Notes: a model not told the origin generated them from the letters alone. Counted from the stretch's first letter, positions 45,730 through 54,168 are shown. The stretch: 64,000 bases of DNA from Pelomonas sp039929605 (GCF_039929605.1 NZ_JBDSQX010000166.1:1-64000), one strand, 5' to 3'. Program-made: numbers and translations.

Positions 45730-46829
45730 GCGATACCCTTCACCTCCTGCGAGAGCGCGGCCAGAGCCTCTGGCTGGATCAGGTCAGCCGGGAGCTGTTG
45801 ACTGACGGCGCGCTGGCGTACTACATCCGCGTTCTTGGCGTGAGCGGTTTGACGTCGAACCCAACCCTGTTCGAGCACGCTCTCGGCCACGGCTGCGCGT
45901 ATGACGACGACATCGTTCGACTGGCGCGCCACGGTGACACCGTCGAAGCGCTCTTCTTCAGGCTTGCGCTGCAGGACCTGCGCGCCGCCGCCGACGAGCT
46001 GCAGCCGAGTTTCGAGGAGAGTGGAGGGCTAGACGGCTGGGCGTCACTGGCGGTTTCGCCATTGCTGGCCCACAACGCCGCCCGGACCATTCAGGCCGCT
46101 GCCGCGCTGCATGACGCAGCCAACCGCGACAACCTTTTCATCCAGATCCCCGGCACGGCGGTGGGCATGGAGGCGGTCGAGGAATCTATCTTCGCGGGCA
46201 TCCCAGTCAACGTCACGCTGCTGTTTTCGAGCGAGCATTACCTGGCCGCCTCTCGGGCCTATGCCCGAGGTATTGAGCGGCGCCTGATTGCGGGCTTGAG
46301 CCCACGCGTGGCCTGTGTGACCTCGCTCTTCGTTAGCCGCTGGGACCCGGTGGTCAAGCGGCGCTTGCCGCTTGGCCCGCAACAGCGGCTGGGCTTGGCC
46401 ATGGCTAAGCGTACCTACCGTGCCCATGTCGAACTGCTGGCCTCGCCGCGATGGCAAGCCTTGGCTAGTGCAGGCGCCCGGCCACAGCGCCTTCTCTGGG
46501 CGAGCAGCGGCGGCAATGACTCGGCCGCAGCCGACACGTTCTATATCCAGTCCCTCATGGCGCCGGGCACCATCAGCGCGATTCCGGAGGCCACCTTGCT
46601 GGCTTTGGCGGAGCACGGTGAACTCGGCCCGCCGTTGCCTGGCGACGGCGGTGACGCGGAGATTGTGATCGCCGAATTCAAACGCGCCGGTTTGGACGAT
46701 GGGGTGGTGGCCGCCCGCTTGCAGCGCGACGAAACCGACGCCTATGCGGACTCTTGGCATGCCCTGATGCTGCACATGGCGCCAAGATTGGTCCCTCGGT
46801 TGTTCAGTAGGACAACGTTAAACAAGTAA
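45726..46829 (+). CDS. tal: Transaldolase homologue lacking the Schiff-base lysine
   Basis: The 367-residue protein fits the longer transaldolase group: GQSLWLDQVSRELL, VSGLTSNPTLFEHAL, a barrel strand NLFIQIPGTAVGMEAVEE, and PVNVTLLFSSEHYLAASRAY. In active transaldolases the strand reads IKIPGT or IKVPAT, and its lysine forms the Schiff base with the donor sugar. Here that codon is CAG (46133-46135 region), coding glutamine. The rest of the fold appears intact with no frameshift. The protein may be inactive, regulatory or changed in reaction. It is preceded by GGAGG and a small coupled ORF. Confidence 0.85.
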   Translation: MSDTLHLLRERGQSLWLDQVSRELLTDGALAYYIRVLGVSGLTSNPTLFEHALGHGCAYDDDIVRLARHGDTVEALFFRLALQDLRAAADELQPSFEESGGLDGWASLAVSPLLAHNAARTIQAAAALHDAANRDNLFIQIPGTAVGMEAVEESIFAGIPVNVTLLFSSEHYLAASRAYARGIERRLIAGLSPRVACVTSLFVSRWDPVVKRRLPLGPQQRLGLAMAKRTYRAHVELLASPRWQALASAGARPQRLLWASSGGNDSAAADTFYIQSLMAPGTISAIPEATLLALAEHGELGPPLPGDGGDAEIVIAEFKRAGLDDGVVAARLQRDETDAYADSWHALMLHMAPRLVPRLFSRTTLNK

Positions 46830-46947
46830 ACGATCTCGCCTCTGCGTAGCCCAAGAGGATTCCGAAGGTGCCGGCGCGTCATCTGACGGCGGATTTGGCT
46901 TCGCCCGTCTCGCGGGCGGCGACTTCTCCCTTACGGGCCGGCCCCCA

Positions 46948-47322
46948 TCAGCACAGCGAAAGCGCCGCGCCGACCAGCAATATCAAGGCGGCGGCCCAGA
47001 ACGGCATCATCGGAGTCAGCGTGAAAAGTGAACCCGCATCCGTCGAACCAAGCGCCTGCCCCTGGTTCCCGGCAGCAGCCTGCTGACCCAGCAATTTCCC
47101 CGGTTTCGCCGACTGACGTTCAAGCAGTTCATAGGACAGGACGGGACCTACCATTCCGACCCCTGTTGCAACCACGGCGATCATCAATCCCAGCGACCCA
47201 CCGCCGGGCATTAGTGATGAGACGCCAGTGCCAAGGCCGAGCCCGAAAATGCTGCAGCCAGTCAGCGCTGATCGATACGGCTGCACCGATGACAGCAGCA
47301 GCGTCGACTGCGCCACGAGCAT
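46948..47322 (-). pseudogene. C-terminal fragment of an MFS transporter
   Basis: The 124-residue frame has three hydrophobic stretches (STLLLSSVQPYRSALTGCSI near the start, GLMIAVVATGVGMVGPVLSY, and the last helix MMPFWAAALILLVGAAL). The loop LLGQQAAAGNQGQALGSTD is typical of the last third of drug-efflux MFS proteins. The missing N-terminal two thirds is replaced upstream by an IS66 fragment. It is unlikely to work alone. Confidence 0.6.
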
Positions 47323-47349
47323 CGCCAGCCCGACGCAAGTTCCACGAGT

Positions 47350-47762
47350 TGTGAGTCAACCACCAGACCAAGGTGGGCGAGCAGGCGCTGAAGTTCTTCC
47401 AGGCGCTGTACGACGTCGAGCGGGATGTGGCGGACCTCGACAGCACTGAGCGCCGAGCACAGCGCCTTGAGCGGGCCAAACCCGTCGCCGATGCGCTCAA
47501 ACTGTGGCTCGACGAGCAGCGGCAGAAGGTGCCGGACGGGTCGGCGACCGCGAAGGCGCTCGACTACAGCCGACAACGGTGGGAAGCGCTCACGCGCTAC
47601 CTCGACGACGGGCGGCTGCCCATCGACAACAACTGGGTCGAAAACCAGATCAGACCGATCGCTCGGGCGCTCAAACTGGCTCTTCGCCGGCAGTCTGCGC
47701 GCGGGCAAGCGAGCAGCGGCCGTCATGAGCTTGCTGCACTCGGCGCGCATCAACGGGCTGGT
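47350..47762 (+). mobile_element. IS66-family transposase fragment, frameshifted
   Basis: The frame with QALKFFQALYDVERDVADLD, RQKVPDGSATAKALDYS and RYLDDGRLPIDNNWVENQIR is the C-terminal part of the IS66 TnpC transposase, including the DNNWVEN acidic motif. Near 47657 the match shifts frame and continues as RSNWLFAGSLRAGKRAAAVM, then stops matching near 47762. Neither end of the element is visible. It is a dead remnant between an MFS fragment and an IS21 fragment. Confidence 0.8.
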
Positions 47763-47786
47763 CTGCGCGGCGCGGCGAAAACAAAG

Positions 47787-48040
47787 GTGTAGTTCGAGGC
47801 CCCGAGGACGGCCACGAAGATCTGGGCGCGCGAGATCTCACCGGTGCCTGCATCGACGATGGGGCTGGTGTCGCCGGCGTAGTCGATGAACAGCTTCTCT
47901 CCGGCGACGTGCACCTGGCGCATCGAGCGCTGTTGCGTCTTGGCGACTCGCGGTATTTGATGCAGAAGCTGGTGTATTTGCAGGCCAGCGGGTTGGCGCT
48001 GGCCTACTCCTCCCAAAGCAGCATCAGCGTAGCCTTAACC
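47787..48040 (-). mobile_element. IS21-family IstA fragment, degraded
   Basis: On the minus strand the sequence reads LMLLWEE, then a TAG, then ASANPLACKYTSFCIKYRE, then in another frame MRQVHVAGEKLFIDYAGDTS and AQIFVAVLGASNYT. This matches the IS21 IstA transposase around its catalytic FxDYAG motif. A nonsense codon and a frameshift show it is inactive. It abuts the IS66 fragment in the opposite orientation. Confidence 0.75.
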
Positions 48041-48097
48041 AGTCCAAGCTTTGTCCGCGCCCCCCATTGATAACAAGCCGGGCCGGTGGGTGCCACT

Positions 48098-48817
48098 TCA
48101 GCTCGCGGCTCGCTCGGGCAGCAGCCGGTCGTATTCCTCCTTCACGACCGAATAGCACTCGCAGCTGCGCTCCTCCAGGCCTGCCCGGTCCAGCACGGTG
48201 ATGTGACCGCGCGCGTAGCGGATCAGGCCGGCGTCCTGCAGCTTGAGTGCCGCCTCGGTGACGCCCTCCCGACGCACGCCCAGCATGTTGGCAATAAGCT
48301 CTTGGGTCATCGCCAGTTCATTGCCGCTGAGCCGGTCCAAGCTCAGCAGCAGCCAGCGGCAGAGCTGCTGGTCCAGCAAGTGGTGGCGGTTGCAGACTGC
48401 GGTCTGAGCCATCTGCGTGATCAGGGCCTGCGTGTAGCGCAGCAGCAGATGCAGCACCGGACCGCTGCGACTGAACTCTTCCTTCAACACCGCCGCACGC
48501 AAGCGATAACCCCGGCCAGCGCTTTGCACCACGGCGCGGCTGGTGGTTGATTCCCCGCCCATGAAGAGCGAGACCCCCACAAGGCCTTCATGGCCCACCA
48601 CCGCGATCTCGGCCGAAGCGCCGTCCTCCATCACGTAGAGCAGCGACACGATGGACGTAGTTGGGAAATATACGTGGCTGAGCACACTGCCGGACTCGTA
48701 GAGCACGCGGCCCAGCGGCAGATCCACGGTTTCGAGCAAAGGCTGCCAGCGCAGCCACTCGGCTGGGGGCAGCGCGGCGAGCAACTGGTTGGATAGTGGA
48801 TCTTGGCCACGGGGCAT
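48098..48817 (-). CDS. Crp/Fnr-family transcriptional regulator
   Basis: The 239-residue protein starts at the ATG at 48817. The cyclic-nucleotide-binding-like domain covers residues 20-140 (VLYESGSVLSHVYFPTTSIV, VGHEGLVGVSLFMGG), and a winged helix follows with MTQELIANMLGVRREGVTEA. It lacks the N-terminal cysteine cluster of FNR, so it is not an oxygen-sensing iron-sulfur protein. Its recognition helix also differs from that of FNR. Proteins of this group are common in Burkholderiales and mostly uncharacterised. It is a single gene. Confidence 0.87.
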   Translation of the reverse strand: MPRGQDPLSNQLLAALPPAEWLRWQPLLETVDLPLGRVLYESGSVLSHVYFPTTSIVSLLYVMEDGASAEIAVVGHEGLVGVSLFMGGESTTSRAVVQSAGRGYRLRAAVLKEEFSRSGPVLHLLLRYTQALITQMAQTAVCNRHHLLDQQLCRWLLLSLDRLSGNELAMTQELIANMLGVRREGVTEAALKLQDAGLIRYARGHITVLDRAGLEERSCECYSVVKEEYDRLLPERAAS

Positions 48818-49010
48818 AGGCTCGCTCCGGTGTATCGGGAAAGGCGCCTCGAGTGCTTTGCAAATGTAGACCAAGAGTGGCCCGAACAATATTCTTTACC
48901 GAACACACGCCCCGACCATGGCGCCCAGCAGCAGCATCGCGGCCCTGGCGATTGGCAACGTAGTCACTGCCGTCGGCCGGCGCCGGCCAAGCGCGTCTGC
49001 GGCCATGTCC

Positions 49011-49505
49011 CTACCGCCTCGCGATATGCAGCACGAGGCTTGCCAGCCAAACCAGTGGGGGAGCGAGCAACAGCCACCTGAAATCTGAGTTGAGGTCGAA
49101 ATTGATCGCGCTCATCAGCGCCACGGTCAGGACCCCTGTCAGTGCGATGGCCCACGAGACGCTCTTCAGTCCCCGCGGCATCGCAACCCAGGCCACGAAG
49201 ACGGTGAGCACACCCGCTCCCGCGATGAACCCCCCCATGACCGTGAACACCCGCCGCAGCCACCCCTCCAGGCCAGGCAGCGACGCCCGAACCCGATCAA
49301 GCGAGCTGCCCATGAAGCGCGTGTCTTCTGGCAACAAGGGCGGTCGCAGAAAGATGAAGTAAAGGCCCAGCACCACCAGCCAGACGCCGCAAGCCGCCAG
49401 CATCCAGGTCGCAGCGTTATGCGATGGGTCGCGTGTACTCACGGTGCTCACTGCCACGGGAATACCGGCAGCGACACGGCGCCGGGTTCGATCCTTGTTC
49501 TTCAC
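49011..49505 (-). CDS. Hypothetical membrane protein at the end of the lemA operon
   Basis: The 164-residue protein has four hydrophobic helices, such as AATWMLAACGVWLVVLGLYF and GGFIAGAGVLTVFVAWVAM, so it is an inner-membrane protein. Its ATG overlaps the stop of the TPM gene, which makes it the last gene of the overlapping operon. I do not recognise a family. Confidence 0.7.
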   Translation of the reverse strand: MKNKDRTRRRVAAGIPVAVSTVSTRDPSHNAATWMLAACGVWLVVLGLYFIFLRPPLLPEDTRFMGSSLDRVRASLPGLEGWLRRVFTVMGGFIAGAGVLTVFVAWVAMPRGLKSVSWAIALTGVLTVALMSAINFDLNSDFRWLLLAPPLVWLASLVLHIARR

Positions 49506-49996
49506 AGCACCACCGGCTTATCGGGCAGTTCATTCCCACGATCATCTGCAGGAAAATGGCGTACGAGATGCTGCGTCACCGCCTGCACGCCGCTGAGCAC
49601 GCCGACTTCATAGTTCGATGTCTTGAACGCTGCTTCCATCTGGTGGCAGACCTTGCGCCACTCGTCGGCGCCGACCTTGGCGTGGATGCCGCGGTCCGCC
49701 ACGATCTCTACCGCTCTATCGGCGAGCAAGAGATAGATCAGCAAGCCGTTGTTGTGCTGGGTATCCCAAACTCGAAGTTGCGCAAAGAGTTCGATGGCCC
49801 TTTCCTTGGGTGACTGCCCTTTGAAGAGCGGCATGCCATCCAATGCACCTTCGACAACGAACCGGATCTCGCCGGCATGGGTGGTCTCGCTGGACTTGAT
49901 CGCCTTCTCGATCGCGTTCAACGCGCTTGGGGGAAAGGCCCGAGTAACCCGGCCTTGTGTCGTCAGCACGTGCTTCAAGATGCGTTGGGCTTCCAT
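49502..49996 (-). CDS. TPM-domain protein (soluble type)
   Basis: The 164-residue product begins at the ATG at 49996. The TPM domain carries ETTHAGEIRFVVEGALDG, ERAIELFAQLRVWDT and NNGLLIYLLLADRAVEIVAD, the pattern of the short TPM proteins that accompany LemA and a membrane TPM protein. No signal peptide is seen. In the family the domain is associated with membrane or photosystem repair and phosphatase activity, but the role in bacteria is not settled. Its C-terminus is mirrored by the remnant at 23634-23718. Confidence 0.85.
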   Translation of the reverse strand: MEAQRILKHVLTTQGRVTRAFPPSALNAIEKAIKSSETTHAGEIRFVVEGALDGMPLFKGQSPKERAIELFAQLRVWDTQHNNGLLIYLLLADRAVEIVADRGIHAKVGADEWRKVCHQMEAAFKTSNYEVGVLSGVQAVTQHLVRHFPADDRGNELPDKPVVL

Positions 49997-49998
49997 GA

Positions 49999-50862
49999 TC
50001 ACCACCTCCCTGACGCGCCACCGCCGCCGAAGCCACCACCGCCACCGCTGAAGCCACCTCCACCGCCTCGCCCGCCGCCGTAGTAACCACCCAAGCCACC
50101 CCTGCCGCGCCCGCCCATTCCTACGCCGAGCAGTGTGATGAACAGTGCGATCACACCTGCTCCCAAGGCCATTGAAACGGCACCAACGACGAACCAAGCA
50201 ATCACCGCAACCACACCCCCGGTGACCAAAGAACCGGGAACCTTGCCAAGCGTGGCGCGCAGTACACCGCCCACAGCGAGGGCGAGAATGAAGAGCACAG
50301 GCGCGTATTGCTGAACGCCGCCAATGCTCGTGGCCGGAGTGTTGCTGGGCTCCGGTAAGGGCTCCCCGTCGACGACGCTGATCATCTGCGCGACGCCGGC
50401 CGTGATGCCGCCAGAGAAGTCCTGCGCCTTGAACCGGGGAAGGATGGTCTCGCTGATGATGCGTTTGCTGGTGAGATCGTTCAGGGCACCCTCCAGGCCG
50501 TATCCCACCTCGATGCGGACGGCGCGGTCGTTCTTCGCTACGACCAAGATCGCTCCGTCGTCAACCTTCTTGCGGCCGAGCTTCCATTTTTCCGCCACCC
50601 GCAGAGCGAACTGCTCGACTTCCTCCGGCGCTGTGGAGGCGACCATCAGCACGGCGAGTTGACTGCCCTTTCTGGCTTCGAACGCTGTCAACGTTTGCTC
50701 CAAGGCGGTCGTCTGCTCCGCGGTCAGCGTGCCGGTCTGGTCGGTGACGTGTCCGGTCAGCGGTGGCACCGGCACCTGCGCACCGGCAAGCGCGAACCAG
50801 CCGAGCCCGCAGGCCAGCAGCAGTGTTCTGCCTCTTGCCCGCGCCATCCAACCGGTGGTCAC
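49999..50862 (-). CDS. TPM-domain membrane protein with glycine-rich tail (YgcG-like)
   Basis: The 287-residue protein has a signal peptide ending near LAGAQ, a periplasmic TPM domain (LTGHVTDQTGTLTAEQ, KVDDGAILVVAKNDRAVRIE, YGLEGALNDL), then two or three transmembrane helices and a tail almost wholly glycine with a few arginine and tyrosine residues. The domain faces the periplasm. LemA and TPM genes commonly travel together, as here. The ATG overlaps the stop of lemA. Confidence 0.88.
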   Translation of the reverse strand: MTTGWMARARGRTLLLACGLGWFALAGAQVPVPPLTGHVTDQTGTLTAEQTTALEQTLTAFEARKGSQLAVLMVASTAPEEVEQFALRVAEKWKLGRKKVDDGAILVVAKNDRAVRIEVGYGLEGALNDLTSKRIISETILPRFKAQDFSGGITAGVAQMISVVDGEPLPEPSNTPATSIGGVQQYAPVLFILALAVGGVLRATLGKVPGSLVTGGVVAVIAWFVVGAVSMALGAGVIALFITLLGVGMGGRGRGGLGGYYGGGRGGGGGFSGGGGGFGGGGASGRW

Positions 50863-51503
50863 TGCGCCGCCCCGGATGCAGTTCCGCCAGCTTTGGCCGG
50901 TGCCGTATCGAACCCAACGCTTGGCGGCTTCGAGATTTGCTTTTCGTTCTCGACCGCGAAGTTGGCCTTTTCCTTGTAGCCCATTGCCATCGCGGTGAGG
51001 TTGGACGGGAACGACCGCACCGTCACGTTGTACTCCTGCACCGACTTGATGTAGCGGTTGCGCGCCACCGTGATGCGGTTTTCCGTGCCCTCCAGCTGAG
51101 CCGAGAGATCGCGGAAGCCCTGATTCGCACGCAGGTTCGGGTAGTTTTCAGAGACCACCATCAGCCTCGACAGCGCTCCCGTCAGCTCGCCCTGGGCGGC
51201 CTGGAATTTCTGGAACGCAGCGGGGTCGTTGACCAGCTCTGGCGTGGCCAGGATGGAAGTTGCCCTGGAGCGCGCTTCGATCACCTTGGTGAGTGTTTCC
51301 TGTTCGAACTTTGCCTCACCCTTGACGGTAGCAACCAGGTTGGGCACCAGGTCCGCGCGCCGCTGGTACTGATTGATGACCTCGGACCAGCTCGCTTTGA
51401 CTTGCTCGTCCGTCGTTTGAAAGGTGTTGTAGCCGCAGCCGCTCATCGGCAGAGTCAAGGCCAGCGTTGCGGTGAGCGTCAGGGCTCTTATTCGTTTTCT
51501 CAT
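50859..51503 (-). CDS. lemA: LemA-family protein
   Basis: The 214-residue protein starts with a lipoprotein-type signal (LPMSGCGYNTFQ), then a coiled alpha-helical region including YQRRADLVPNLVATVKGEA and ENYPNLRANQGFRDLSAQLE. These are hallmark LemA segments. It is probably anchored to the membrane. Its function is unknown, though it is linked by gene context to TPM proteins. The gene overlaps DUF6629 upstream and TPM downstream. Confidence 0.9.
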   Translation of the reverse strand: MRKRIRALTLTATLALTLPMSGCGYNTFQTTDEQVKASWSEVINQYQRRADLVPNLVATVKGEAKFEQETLTKVIEARSRATSILATPELVNDPAAFQKFQAAQGELTGALSRLMVVSENYPNLRANQGFRDLSAQLEGTENRITVARNRYIKSVQEYNVTVRSFPSNLTAMAMGYKEKANFAVENEKQISKPPSVGFDTAPAKAGGTASGAAQ

Positions 51504-52198
51504 GTTCTTTTCTCCAAAGTGTCAGGGTTGATCGAAGGGGTTGTATGCACCTGCTGCGAGCCGTCGTGTTCGGTGGGTCGCTTTGCAAAGTGGAGATAGA
51601 TGACGGCGCTCAACAGGGCGGAGAAGAAGCACCAGACCGAGATGAACCACGTCGCATAAAAGTAGTAAGCGGCGCCGAACGACAGCAGTGCCAGAGCACC
51701 GAAGACCTTCACGCCTCGAAGCGTGGACACCAGTGGACTCGCGGTGGTGGAGATCAGGTAAAGCGTCATCACCGCTGCGGCGAAGAAGTGAGGCGAGTCG
51801 TACTCGATGTGCTGGCCTGTCGGTCGCGATACCACCGGGAAGGCTACGAGCACGTAAAGCAGGTAGATGCCTACGGCTGACCCCACCAGAACAAGCGCCG
51901 TCAGTGTGCGCCGGCGCGCACCGGGCGGCTCGATCATCAGCACGGCCACGGGCAAGTAGACCGGCCACAGCACATGTGAGAAGAATGAATACGCGTGCGT
52001 CATCACCGTGTTCAGCAGAGGCGCCTCGGCGCTGAAGGTCAGCCAGATCACGCCCTCGATCAGCTGCTGCAACGCAAACAGCAACGGGATGGCGGCGAAC
52101 GGCCATTCGCACGGGCGTTGCGCTGCCTTCAGCGTGAGCGCCCCGATCCCGAGCAGCACCACACCCGCAGAGAAACTGGCAGTGGCCGAGAAGCACAT
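51500..52198 (-). CDS. DUF6629-like integral membrane protein
   Basis: The 232-residue protein begins MCFSATASFSAGVVLLGIGA, which is the conserved start of this family. About seven hydrophobic helices follow. The ATG at 52198 overlaps the stop of the 86-residue gene as TGATG-type overlap, and the stop overlaps the lemA start. The function is unknown. Confidence 0.78.
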   Translation of the reverse strand: MCFSATASFSAGVVLLGIGALTLKAAQRPCEWPFAAIPLLFALQQLIEGVIWLTFSAEAPLLNTVMTHAYSFFSHVLWPVYLPVAVLMIEPPGARRRTLTALVLVGSAVGIYLLYVLVAFPVVSRPTGQHIEYDSPHFFAAAVMTLYLISTTASPLVSTLRGVKVFGALALLSFGAAYYFYATWFISVWCFFSALLSAVIYLHFAKRPTEHDGSQQVHTTPSINPDTLEKRT

Positions 52199-52458
52199 CA
52201 GTTGAATTGCCTGGCGGCACCCATGACCATCTGTCTTGTGCACCAGCGCGCGTGGACGGCGCTGAGCCAGAAGCCGAGCCAGGACCCCAGTGCGTTGAGC
52301 GGCAGGCTGTAGTCGACGAAGACGCGCACCAGCGACGAAGCGCCGTTGCGCGTCAGCTCAAGCCCATGCGATAACTTGTCTCTAACCTGGGCCCAACCCA
52401 CTGCAATGACATCCGCTTCGCTGGTCTCGTTGCTGCGCTTGTGCTTCTTCTTGCTCAT
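52198..52458 (-). CDS. Small protein of unknown function in the lemA operon
   Basis: The 86-residue protein has a basic N-terminus (MSKKKHKRS) and a C-terminal part with a short hydrophobic helix (LNALGSWLGFWLSAV). It starts at 52458, overlapping the stop of the 38-residue CxxC frame, and ends at the start of DUF6629. No family is recognised. Confidence 0.6.
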   Translation of the reverse strand: MSKKKHKRSNETSEADVIAVGWAQVRDKLSHGLELTRNGASSLVRVFVDYSLPLNALGSWLGFWLSAVHARWCTRQMVMGAARQFN

Positions 52459-52571
52459 GCGCGGGCCTGCTCGGTGCAGTCGACGCACGCCATGCCGTTG
52501 ACATCGAAGCTGATGGTTGCATCGTGGGTCCCTTGGACAAAGGGGTTCAAGTCTTCAGGCCTGTGCTGCAT
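52455..52571 (-). CDS. Tiny CxxC protein (38 aa)
   Basis: This frame from the ATG at 52571 overlaps the end of the methyltransferase-like gene by 17 bases and its stop overlaps the start of the 86-residue gene. The peptide ends FDVNGMACVDCTEQARA, with one CxxC pair. No other feature is seen. Its position in a series of overlapping genes supports translation, but it is short. Confidence 0.5.
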   Translation of the reverse strand: MQHRPEDLNPFVQGTHDATISFDVNGMACVDCTEQARA

Positions 52572-53208
52572 TTGGTTTCCGCCAAGCAGGAAAAAAGCGA
52601 GGCGTGCGTGCAGCGTAGGCATCGAAGTCGGCGCTGAACTGCCTACGCATTTCCCGTTCTTCCGTTACTGCAAGGCGTCCGTACATGACGAGCAGGATCG
52701 GGAACATCAGCAGCGTGAGCAGCGTCGGCCACTGCAGCAGGAAGCCCATCAGGATGAGGACGAAGGCGACGTACTGCGGGTGGCGGATGCGCGCATAGGG
52801 GCCGGAGGTGGCCAGCGCGTTGCGGCGCTGCGCGTGATAGAGGACATTCCACGCGCTGGACAGCAAGTAGAAGCCGAAGCCCAGGAACACGTAGCTCGCG
52901 ATGTGTAGCGCGCCAAAGTGTGGGTCACCCTTTTCGCCGAGCAGTGTCGACCACAAGTGACCACTGTTGTGCGACAGCAAGTCGAGATTCGGGTACTTCG
53001 TCTGCAGCCAGCCCGACATCAAATAGATGCTGAGCGGAAAGCCATACATCTCGACGAAGAGCGCAACGATGAAAGCGGCGAAGGCCCCGAATGTGCGCCA
53101 GTCGCGTGCCGTGTTTGGCTTGAAGAAGCTGAACGCGAACATCAGGAAGATGCCCGAATTGAAGACGACCAGCGCCCATAGCCCGTAAGCAGGTGCATCG
53201 TGGTTCAT
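52555..53208 (-). CDS. Isoprenylcysteine carboxyl methyltransferase-like protein
   Basis: The 217-residue protein starts at the ATG at 53208. It has about four or five hydrophobic helices and the ICMT/PEMT signature GPYARIRHPQYVAFVLILMG followed by EEREMRRQFSADFDAYAARTPRFFP. Enzymes with this fold methylate isoprenylcysteine or phospholipids with S-adenosylmethionine in the membrane. In bacteria the substrate is generally unknown. Its ATG overlaps the stop of the DUF2933-like gene. Confidence 0.85.
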   Translation of the reverse strand: MNHDAPAYGLWALVVFNSGIFLMFAFSFFKPNTARDWRTFGAFAAFIVALFVEMYGFPLSIYLMSGWLQTKYPNLDLLSHNSGHLWSTLLGEKGDPHFGALHIASYVFLGFGFYLLSSAWNVLYHAQRRNALATSGPYARIRHPQYVAFVLILMGFLLQWPTLLTLLMFPILLVMYGRLAVTEEREMRRQFSADFDAYAARTPRFFPAWRKPNAAQA

Positions 53209-53501
53209 GGTCGGTCTCCCGTCGGGGGTGTCGGGGTCGATGCAGATGGGTTGGGGCGAGGCTCGCCACCGTGGTGATGTGCGTGGCCACCGCCGCCACC
53301 CCCGTGGCCGTGGTGCATAAAGACGTGAATCAGCGGACACGACAGCAGCAGCAGAAGTGGCAACGCGCCGAGGAAGTGGGCGCGGTGTTCGCTCAGCAGA
53401 AAGTACGTTGCGATCCCACCCATGACGAGCAAGCCGATGGCATAGCGAGATCGCCAGAAAGGTGCTGGGTTAGAGTCATGATGAAGAAGGTCGTGATTCA
53501 T
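53205..53501 (-). CDS. DUF2933-like membrane protein, first gene of the operon
   Basis: The 98-residue protein starts at the ATG at 53501 with GGAGC upstream. It has a transmembrane segment (IGLLVMGGIATYFLLS and LPLLLLLSCPLIHVFM) and a histidine/glycine stretch HHGHGGGGGGHAHHHGG near its end. The histidines may bind metal. It is the head of the overlapping run that reaches 49011. Confidence 0.75.
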   Translation of the reverse strand: MNHDLLHHDSNPAPFWRSRYAIGLLVMGGIATYFLLSEHRAHFLGALPLLLLLSCPLIHVFMHHGHGGGGGGHAHHHGGEPRPNPSASTPTPPTGDRP

Positions 53502-53691
53502 TCGGTGCTCCAGAAGGCGGGTGTGTGGGTCAATCCGCAAGTCGAATACGCAGCCAAGCGACCACCGTCCATGCAAACAGCGCTCACATCAAGGTGCAGA
53601 AGGCTCAAAGAACCCAGCGATGACGGCCTGGGCGATGGCGGTGCTGACGGGGCGTGCGTCGGCGCGCCCGCCACTTGCCGTCATCAGACGG

Positions 53692-54144
53692 CTACAAGGT
53701 CAGGCGCGAGTAGCGCAGTCTGAAAGGCAGTCCCGCGACGGCGACTTGACGCTCATCGAACCGGCTGGGTGCCGAGGCGAAAGGGGTCGCGGCATTCCAT
53801 GCAAATACAACGAAGGCTGCGAGGCCTAGATCGGTCAGGTCCACGCCCGCCTGAAGCTTGATCGGCACGTTCGAGCCATCCTCGCAGGCCTTTAGGCATG
53901 ACTCCTTCGTGGCATCCGCTTCGTCGTCATGGTCCTGGGCGACGGCACCGGCCAGAGCTTCCATCGAATCAATGGCATGAGCGTGATGAGCAGTGAACAC
54001 GTGGCACTGAGCGCCATGGACATGCTTGTTTGCCGTCTCTAGCAGGCAAGCATTCGCCATTCCGAAAGTCAGCGCAAATGCCCATACCAGCAGCGCCAAG
54101 AAGGCGGTGATACGTCTGGTGCGGAAGTTCGAGAAGGGCGTCAT
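53692..54144 (-). CDS. Exported hypothetical protein with Cys/His residues
   Basis: The 150-residue protein has an N-terminal hydrophobic helix (ITAFLALLVWAFALTFGMAN) serving as a signal or anchor, then a histidine-bearing middle (HVHGAQCHVFTAHHAHA) and two cysteines in CLKACEDG. A second hydrophobic helix follows near residues 105-120. The metal-binding look fits the copper region. A class II FNR-type promoter lies immediately upstream. No family is recognised. Confidence 0.7.
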   Translation of the reverse strand: MTPFSNFRTRRITAFLALLVWAFALTFGMANACLLETANKHVHGAQCHVFTAHHAHAIDSMEALAGAVAQDHDDEADATKESCLKACEDGSNVPIKLQAGVDLTDLGLAAFVVFAWNAATPFASAPSRFDERQVAVAGLPFRLRYSRLTL

Positions 54145-54168
54145 GTTCGTACGGCTTGCGTGTAAACC

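Noticed and set aside
48098..48817. The Crp/Fnr protein as the binder of the FNR boxes
   Set aside because: It lacks the FNR cysteine cluster and its recognition helix differs. A chromosomal FNR/ANR protein outside the window is more likely.
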